A stretch of 26,252 bases of DNA from Chara braunii (taxonomy: Eukaryota > Streptophyta > Charophyceae > Charales > Characeae). Of the stretch, positions 20,422 through 26,252 are shown in pieces (within the stretch, counting starts at the first letter, position 1; each line of letters opens with the position of its first letter). The notes under the pieces are model-generated. The model had not been told where the DNA came from. It saw nothing but the letters and a program-made list of their open reading frames with translations, and did no database searches. A program made the position numbers and the translations under genes. The stretch lies in the NCBI GenBank assembly GCA_003427395.1, contig BFEA01000649.1, positions 561,755 through 588,006 on the forward strand. Direction: 5' to 3'.

Positions 20422-21774
20422 TTAACAATCCGACCGCACCTCATGCACCTCCTCGACATCTTTACTGTTTCCCTCCTCTTTCGTTTCTTCTCGGTCTTGT
20501 TTCTCCCTTGCTCCATGCATCCTTGCTGAGTCAAAGCTGCCGAACGCATCGTTCGCCCGCCGCTCTACGATTTCATCCACTGTGACATCGATATTTTTGT
20601 ACGTTATTCTCATCTTTTCACAAATCTCCATCAATTGTGCCTTGTTTTTCTTACCTAACTCTTTCTTTTGTTCCTTAATGAATTGGTATCGATCGTTGAC
20701 TTCCTTCGCATTGCTCGAGATTCTTCCTGGCGTCGCTTTACACCTGCCCTTCCTCACACCTTGCTCACTCTGTTTCTCAGTAACTTGTTCCAATCGTACT
20801 CAGAGATTGCTTGCTGGAGTTCCGCCCGCTTTACTCGCACTGATCAGGCGCTCAGCCCTTTCCTTCTGCTTGATCGCCTCCGCCAGAGCGTTCGTCTTCA
20901 TCTTCTTTAGGACATCGACTTCGTCCAAAATAGCTTGATATTTGGCGCGCAGATCTTCCAATTCCTTCATAGCAGTGACTCCTCCCAAAGGTTCCTGGAT
21001 AGTCCTGAGTCTTGTTCGTCCTTGGTTCCCCTCAGTTACAGTTGTTTCTTGCAGCTCAACATGCCCTCATTTATTACCCGACCTCAGGCCTTCTCCCTTC
21101 CAGATCAGAACCTCCTGATCAACCCTCTCTGTTCGCTTCCGTAACTATTCGTTCTCGAGGGCTAGTAGTTCAAGCCTTTTCTCAAGCCCACTCCTGCCCT
21201 GTTCTGCCTCCCGTCGAAGCTCTTCCAACTCGTACCTTAGCCTCGCTACCTGATCATTGACCCCTACTGCTGTTTCCGTAGCTTCTGTAAATCTTTGTTG
21301 GCAACATGTACCCCTAGTCCGTAAATCTGCGCCGACCGGCATCCTCAACAATTTCCCTTCCCGCATGCGCAAGTCTTCCAACTGCCTTCTCGCCATCTCT
21401 CCCTCCGTCTCACCCTGCATCATGGCCTTGCCTTGACCGATTGATGCCGCCTGCAGTTGCTCCACCTGCTTTTTCAACTTTTTAATCTCACCTTCTTCCT
21501 CATTTTTTTTTCCAAAATATACTTCATACATACTCCTAAATTTTGTCTCCATTTGCGCTCATATAGCTTGTTTCAACTCCTTTTGTTCCTTCTTCCGTGT
21601 AGTCTTGTTCTCCTCCTCCTAACGCTTCTTGTTTGCCGGTTCCTCCCTTTCCTGTTGCTGCCGATCTCGCACGTCTAGCCTCCCTACTATCGTTTCGATC
21701 CTCTCAACCCTCTCCCCCATTTCGGGAAGTAGTTGCTCGACCTTGCTGAGTCGGCTGAACTTGCCCTCCTGCAT
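20422..21774 (-). pseudogene. gag-like coiled-coil and SAP-like region of the Penelope-like element
   Basis: One minus frame from ATG 21774 to TAA 20424-20422, broken by stops at 21621, 21561, 21147, 21069 and 20802 (first base of each), with no frameshift. The first part is strongly charged with heptad character (FSRLSKVEQLLPEMGERVER; EEEGEIKKLKKQVEQLQ; LRYELEELRREAEQGR), predicting long coiled coils. The end has KNKAQLMEICEKMRITYK, which looks like a SAP-type helix-extended-helix and may bind nucleic acid. By position this is the accessory/gag-like segment preceding the nuclease. It resembles proteins I remember as common in Chara; unverified. It could also be read as several short ORFs, but the shared frame argues for one decayed reading frame. 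Confidence 0.7.
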
Positions 21775-21934
21775 TCGCTGGCGCTGGCAACGCCAATAAC
21801 CGTTGCGCCGGTTGTGCGTTCACTACCGGTCCTGAGTAGTAATTCGCTCCTCCGGCATGCGGACGGTTAGGACACTCCCTTCGAATGTGTCCAGCTATAC
21901 CACATGGGTAACACGTTGGCACGAACCTCGACAT
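21704..21934 (-). CDS. CCHC zinc-knuckle ORF (gag-like leader)
   Basis: A 76-codon ORF from ATG 21934. It starts with MSRFVPTC and contains one retroviral-type zinc knuckle, CYPCGIAGHIRREC (C-x2-C-x4-H-x4-C), followed by Pro/Ala/Gln-rich linker sequence. The knuckle would bind the element's RNA. The frame is open further upstream to 22066, but that part translates the pyrimidine tract into Phe/Ser and is unlikely to be coding. The ORF overlaps the coiled-coil frame (start 21774) by about 70 nt in a different frame, so either a slip has separated them or a programmed shift once joined them. Confidence 0.65.
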   Translation of the reverse strand: MSRFVPTCYPCGIAGHIRRECPNRPHAGGANYYSGPVVNAQPAQRLLALPAPANAGGQVQPTQQGRATTSRNGGEG

Positions 21935-21948
21935 CCTAACTTGCATAA

Positions 21949-22052
21949 AAGAAGGAGGATAGCAAAAGAAGGGAAGGAAGGAGAAAGGAAGGAAGAAGAA
22001 GAAGGAAGAAGAAAAAGAAGAAAGAAAAAAAGAAAAAAAGAAGAACGATAAG
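21949..22052 (-). other. Long pyrimidine tract upstream of the first ORF
   Basis: On the minus strand about 100 nt of TTC/CTT-rich sequence lead to TTATGCAAG and then ATG 21934. It could be a splice acceptor region ending at an AG, or an untranslated leader. The sequence alone does not decide. Confidence 0.5.
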
Positions 22053-22362
22053 CACCAAAGCAACAAAATGTGATAGCGTTCGGATCAGCGTCGCCACACT
22101 AAACGTAGTACTATCTCTACATAGGTTACCACGACAATTGATGAGGATTATATTCCTCAGTTAATAACATTCCACAATGACATCACATATGTGCATACCA
22201 TAGGGGGAGAGAAAAAAGAAGAGAAGAGAGAGAGAAGATGAGAGAGAGAAAGGCAAAGGGACACCCGCACGAAAGTTATCATCAAAAAAGTGTATCGTTA
22301 TTACCTAGACGCGAGAACAACCATTTCGAGTCTTAAAGAGCTCAAGCTATGGCTATGATTCG

Positions 22363-22420
22363 GCGTGCGACCCTACATGTTTCGGTCGGTCGCTGTACCT
22401 CATCAGGGGTCTTGCGTCGC
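22363..22420 (-). ncRNA. Type I hammerhead ribozyme with shortened stem II
   Basis: Minus strand: outer stem I GCG/CGC, inner stem I GACCC (22411-22407) pairing GGGTC (22373-22369), core CTGATGA (22406-22400), stem II reduced to GGT/ACC around a 10-nt loop (22399-22384), core GAA (22383-22381), minimal stem III ACATGT (22380-22375), and cleavage triplet GTA with the cut after 22374. Both catalytic cores are intact here, unlike the 3' copy. Stem II is about 4 nt shorter than in the 3' copy, which may weaken it. Confidence 0.78.
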
Positions 22421-23055
22421 TTGACTAACTTCGTGCACTAAGACCTGACTAAATAGGAATCGCAGAGTAACTATTCAAAAAAACACTCGTCACCACTGCC
22501 CCGCGTCCGGGCACTTCGTCAGAATCCTGTTTGAAAATCTCAATCCTACCCATACACTACCACTTCTGCACGTCCTTCCGTTCCTGCACATTCCTTTAGA
22601 AACCGGGCCTATTCCGGCCCCTACTGCTACGAAAACATCACATGGTCAAGAAAACGGGTCCGTTTCCAACCCCGATGTCTCATCCTATACTGTAATGAAA
22701 AAACAGAAAAGTGAGTGCTTCCGACCAATGTCTCTACCTATATTCCTCTTCGACAATCCCAAGAAGGAATCCGACCTGCACATTCCTTTGGAAACCGGGC
22801 CTATTCCGACCGCTACTGCTACGAAAACAACATACGGCTAAATTGCCAAGAAACCGGGTCCAATTCCAAACCCGATGTACTCGTCTTTTATTATAGTGAG
22901 AAACAAAAAGGCTGCTAATGTGGGTGTTTTCGACAAATGTCTTTGACTATATTCCTTTTCGACAATCCCAAGAAGGAAATAATCCAACCGGATCAAAGAG
23001 CAGATCCTATACCGATCACACCTGGCTTCCGCTGAAGTAAAACCGAAGGAGGATC

Positions 23056-23127
23056 AAAAAATAAAAATAAAAATAAAAATAAAAATAAAAATAAAAATAA
23101 AAATAAAAATAAAAATAAAAATAAAAA
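23056..23127. repeat. (AAAAAT)n in the 5' pseudo-LTR
   Basis: About twelve AAAAAT units at the outer edge of the element; counterpart of 17569-17630. Confidence 0.93.
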
Positions 23128-23132
23128 GAATG

Positions 23133-23842
23133 TCGTTTATTTTTCAAGTATATTTTGTAATAGAAGTTACGACAAAGTCGAAGTTAAGTGCAATCGTTGC
23201 TAAGTTAAAATACATATGTCCAAACGTTTATCAGTTTACTAATACAATATATACAAATTAGAAATAAAATTTAAAATTTAGTTAAATATATTATTTTTAT
23301 TCTCATTGCATGATTTTTTTCTTTTATTTTTTATATACAACAGATGTAACTTGCATGGATTACCATATGATTGATTAGTTATAAATAAGACATATATTTG
23401 TGTTCGTTATAATATCTTATACATTAAAACATAAGTGATTTTTACTCAGAGTATACTCAGACTAGGTTCTTAAAATCACAGAATATTAAAATGAGTGGCC
23501 AGATCTAGTTTTTGGAGTAGCAGGACTCGATCTGTTCGCTGATTTCGAGATTCTGCAATTTTAAAGTGTCTTGTAAGAGTCTGTCCTTAGCTATTTTGTG
23601 GTTTGAACCTAATCACGTGGGCATGTTTTACAATGACTCAAATATTAATGAATTGACGTAATAATTTCCTTTAAATATTTAGTAGTTATGAATATTCTAT
23701 AATATGCAATTACAAAACTATGATTTAAACAACATATTTAAGTAACAACGTAAAACGATGTGAGAGAACAAAAATTTGTATAGTTTAATCGCTATCGTCT
23801 ATATAAAATTGAAAATAACGTAGAAAAAACAATGATGAAAAG
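23133..23842. other. AT-rich spacer
   Basis: Very AT-rich sequence between the Penelope-like element and the MITE. No ORF of note, RNA gene or repeat recognised. Confidence 0.6.
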
Positions 23843-23850
23843 TTAAATCA

Positions 23851-24381
23851 TAGGGAGCATCGGTTATCTGGCCGGATAATCTGGTCAGATTATCTGGCCG
23901 GATGATCGGGGGGTAGGATCATCCGGAAATCCGGATGATTAACGAAAAGGCCTAAAAACAAAAAAAAGAAAAAAAAAGTGATATTGCGCATGCAAAATAC
24001 AATAGATCTACGTTCCTATTACATGAAAAGCTTGAAAGGGCCTTGAAGGGTTCAAAGGGGATAAGATAGGGAATAAAGGGGTTTAGAGGGGGGATGCTTA
24101 ATTCATTCTATAATTTTTTTTCTAATTGTTTTTTTTTTTTTTTTTTTATCTTTATATCTGTTGACTATTCAAAAATGACCTCAAGCCAAAAGTTGTTCAT
24201 ATCATTGATATGAACAACAAATTTTGTTTCCAGATTTTTTTGAATTGTTTTTTTTTTCGGTTAAAAAAAATATTTTGCGCAGGGCCGGATTTTCCATATC
24301 CGGAAATAATCCGGAAATTTCATCCGGATTGAAAATTCCGAATAAAGTTGGTATGCCGGATATCCAGATTTGCTACTTAGG
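23851..24381. mobile_element. Non-autonomous hAT-like MITE
   Basis: An element of about 530 bp flanked by the direct repeat (G)TTAAATCA at 23842-23850 and 24381-24389, an 8-9 bp target duplication as expected for hAT transposons. The left end reads TAGGGAGCA and the right end, reverse-complemented, (C)TAAGTAGCA; the imperfect terminal inverted repeat fits the hAT YARNG-type tip. Many subterminal TATCCGG/CCGGATAA/ATCCGGAT motifs cluster within 100 bp of both ends, a typical transposase-binding layout. No coding capacity. Confidence 0.72.
24192..24218. repeat. 27-bp near-perfect palindrome inside the MITE
   Basis: Arms GTTGTTCATATCA and its exact complement are separated by a single T. It could form a 13-bp hairpin in RNA or a small cruciform. 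Confidence 0.85.
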
Positions 24382-24479
24382 TTAAATCACCTAATGAAAA
24401 TTAAAAAAAATAGAAATGAAAGTAAATTAAATGCATTTTGTAGTTTAGCATGTTAATTGCATATAAATTTAAAACATGT

Positions 24480-26252
24480 TGATGAAGGATTGTAATGTAG
24501 TCCCCTACGTAGCACCGTGTTCGCGTTCGCCCCCGAACACGAACATGTTCACCGAAACGCGAACAAATGCCCAAAACCCTTCGAACTCGAACATAAAAGA
24601 TATTGAAAAAAGTAAAAAAAACACAAGTTTTCAGAAAAATTTGAAACAAATATATGTTATGTAAAATAACAATACAAACATTTTCTGCATTGGAGTCATG
24701 TTCAAATTTGCAGCGAATCATGAGTTAAACATAAAAACCCGAATATATATGCCGGCGCTCGGGACGGGCTGAACGCCCGACCCCGCATGCTCGAACGTTC
24801 GTCACCCCCTCTCGACTCGTTCGGTCGTTCTGTTAAACGTGAAAAAAAAAAACAAAAAAAAAATCCAAAATATCTGGAACAAATATATGTTATACGGAAG
24901 AATAAACTAAACAACATTTGCCTCAACGTTACATCCAAATTCTTTACCAAATTTGAAATAAAAATCAAATACTAAAAATAAAGAATAATTATAAAAATTA
25001 AAAAAAATAAAACGAGAATGAAATTATTGAGTGGGCGAGCATGTTTTGACATCAAAATGCCATGAAAAATTTTAAATGTGTATCTTACATAATAGAGAAT
25101 ATACAAATAAAGTTTGAAAAGAAAATATTTTTTTTCATGCCCCAAAATAAAGAAAAAACAAAAAGTGAAAGAAAAAAAAAAAAAACATTAGTGAGTGGGC
25201 AAGCAAGTTTTGACACCACCATCTTTGCTGATTTTTTTTTTTTTTTTGGCTGAACAGAATCGCTTCAAAATTAAGAGGGAGATACCTTACATCACAAAGA
25301 ACTCACAGAAACATTTTCAGAAAAACATAATAATATTTACATGCCAAAATAGTTTTTTGCGGGGTCTGAACCCCTTCAGGTTCGAGCCCCGTACGGGGAC
25401 CCGAACGCCCGAACGTTTGGGGGTCAGCTTAGGGGTCTCCATACGTTCGGCGTGACAATACTATATATATATATATATATAAAAAGGGTAAATGACGTTC
25501 GGGACGGGCCGAACGCCCAAACCCGAACACCCGAACGTATGGGACCCCTTGGGGATGCGTTCGGCCGTTCGGGCCGAAGGCGAACCCAAAAAAAAAAAAA
25601 ACAAAAAAAAAACGTGTCATCAAAAAAGTCTCAAAAAAAGATATGTTATGGAAAAAAATAAATTAAATAAGATTTGCCTGCGCATTACGTCCGAATTCCT
25701 TACCAAATTTAAAATAAAAATAAAATACAGAGAATAAATACTAATAATTAAAATAAATAAAAATAAAAAGAGAATTAAATTTAGTGAGTGCGCGAGCATG
25801 TTTTCGACACTTCCATCTTTGGCGATTTTTCATTTTTTTTTGGCAAAGTTGAATGCCTTGAACATTTACAGATGTGTAGTTCACAAAATACGAAACCCAC
25901 TTAAAAAGTTTCAAAAAATAATAAAATTGTTTAGACCCTGAACTAAAGTGAAAACAAAAAGTAAAAAGTGAAAAAAGAATGTGGGCGAGCACGTTTTGAC
26001 ACCGCTATGTTTGGCGATTTTTAATTCTTATTTGGCTAAGCCAAATAACTTGAAAATTTATAGGCATGTACCTCACGTCATAGAGAACTTGTAAAAAAAA
26101 ATTCAGAAAAAAAATATATATTTTGAGAACCCGAAATAATTTTTGGCGGGGGCCGAACGCCATCGGGTTCGGATCCCGTACAGGACCCCGAACGCCCGAA
26201 CGTATGGAGGTCCATTCGGGGCCCTCCGTACATACGGGCTGGTAACCCTGTA
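24480..26252. repeat. Diverged tandem array with CGAACG-rich blocks
   Basis: Alternating AT-rich and GC-rich modules repeat at about 755-790 bp. The marker GTGGGCGAGCA..TTTTGACA occurs near 25030, 25191, 25785 and 25979. A module with ATATGTTAT..ATAAA..TTTGCCT occurs near 24645, 24890 and 25636. GC-rich blocks with GAACGCCCGAACG and CGTTCGGCCGTTCGGG lie at 24520-24570, 24745-24830, 25370-25450, 25490-25590 and 26150-26252. Small A/T-rich ORFs here are not genes. The array continues past the window end. Confidence 0.75.
25463..25482. repeat. (TA)n microsatellite in the terminal array
   Basis: About ten TA dinucleotides between array units, similar to the TA runs at 15665 and 16030. Confidence 0.93.

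Larger units (their letters stand above)
16627..23132 (-). mobile_element. Penelope-like element with N-terminal GIY-YIG and two pseudo-LTRs
   Basis: A nearly complete 6.5-kb Penelope-like retroelement on the minus strand. Order 5' to 3': pseudo-LTR (23132-22143), zinc-knuckle ORF, coiled-coil/SAP-like region, GIY-YIG endonuclease, reverse transcriptase, pseudo-LTR (17635-16627). In classical Penelope elements GIY-YIG lies after the RT. Here it lies before it, as in the Naiad/Chlamys clade known from green algae, protists and invertebrates. Both pseudo-LTRs carry a hammerhead ribozyme, a known Penelope-like feature. Coding is interrupted by ten in-frame stops and two frame changes, so the copy is dead unless supplied in trans. 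No target-site duplication could be identified. Confidence 0.88.
22143..23132 (-). repeat. 5' pseudo-LTR of the Penelope-like element
   Basis: Direct copy of 16627-17635 lying upstream of the coding region. It contains the (AAAAAT)n run (23056-23127), an internal tandem duplication (starts near 22585 and 22777, period about 190 bp), a GA-rich block (22204-22258) and a hammerhead (22363-22420). The homology begins at ATTATATTCCTCAG (22147) and ends at GAATG (23132). Confidence 0.9.

Noticed and set aside
1-26252. CRISPR array, bacterial operon or prophage
   Set aside because: No regular spacer/repeat pattern, no ribosome-binding-site-linked gene clusters; all features are eukaryotic in kind.

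Overview
This looks like nuclear DNA from a eukaryote with a large, transposon-rich genome. It has polypyrimidine/AG splice signals, long homopolymer and dinucleotide tracts and decayed transposable elements, and no prokaryotic operon structure. The best guess is a charophyte (Chara-like) green alga. The Penelope-like element carries its GIY-YIG nuclease upstream of the reverse transcriptase, an arrangement described for the green lineage, protists and invertebrates. Its zinc-knuckle/coiled-coil leader also resembles Chara proteins I remember; that comparison is from memory and unchecked.

Layout. 1-890: GC-rich minisatellite whose unit contains a long palindrome, followed by a (CT)n tract. 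1602-3991 (+): decayed transposase-like gene with an RNase H-type core (DUF7869-like), broken by one frameshift and one TGA. 4103-4925 (+): unrecognised decayed reading frame with two candidate very short introns, ending in a GATA/GA microsatellite. 5531-8392 (-): 3'-truncated tyrosine-recombinase (DIRS/Ngaro-type) retrotransposon, with a spliced gag-like ORF1 overlapping an RT/RNase H ORF2. 8778-9626 (-): unrecognised ORF in one frame with a single stop. 9727-15560: no gene recognised; poly-T and CT-rich tracts all on one strand, and a diverged 450-bp direct duplication. 15683-16030: insert between two (TA)n runs carrying a complete type III hammerhead ribozyme on the minus strand.

16627-23132 (-): the centrepiece, an almost structurally complete Penelope-like retroelement. 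Two direct pseudo-LTRs of about 1 kb, each with a type I hammerhead ribozyme remnant, flank a zinc-knuckle ORF, a coiled-coil/SAP-like region, a GIY-YIG endonuclease and a reverse transcriptase. About 3.7 kb of this coding region lies in one frame with ten in-frame stops and no indel. All ten stops are one C-to-T change away from CAG, CAA or CGA. 23851-24381: hAT-like MITE with an 8-9 bp target duplication. 24480-26252: diverged tandem array with GC-rich CGAACG-type blocks; one AT-rich part of its unit recurs at 16127-16230.

No intact host gene is evident. Everything coding-like is mobile-element derived or unrecognised, and all of it is broken.
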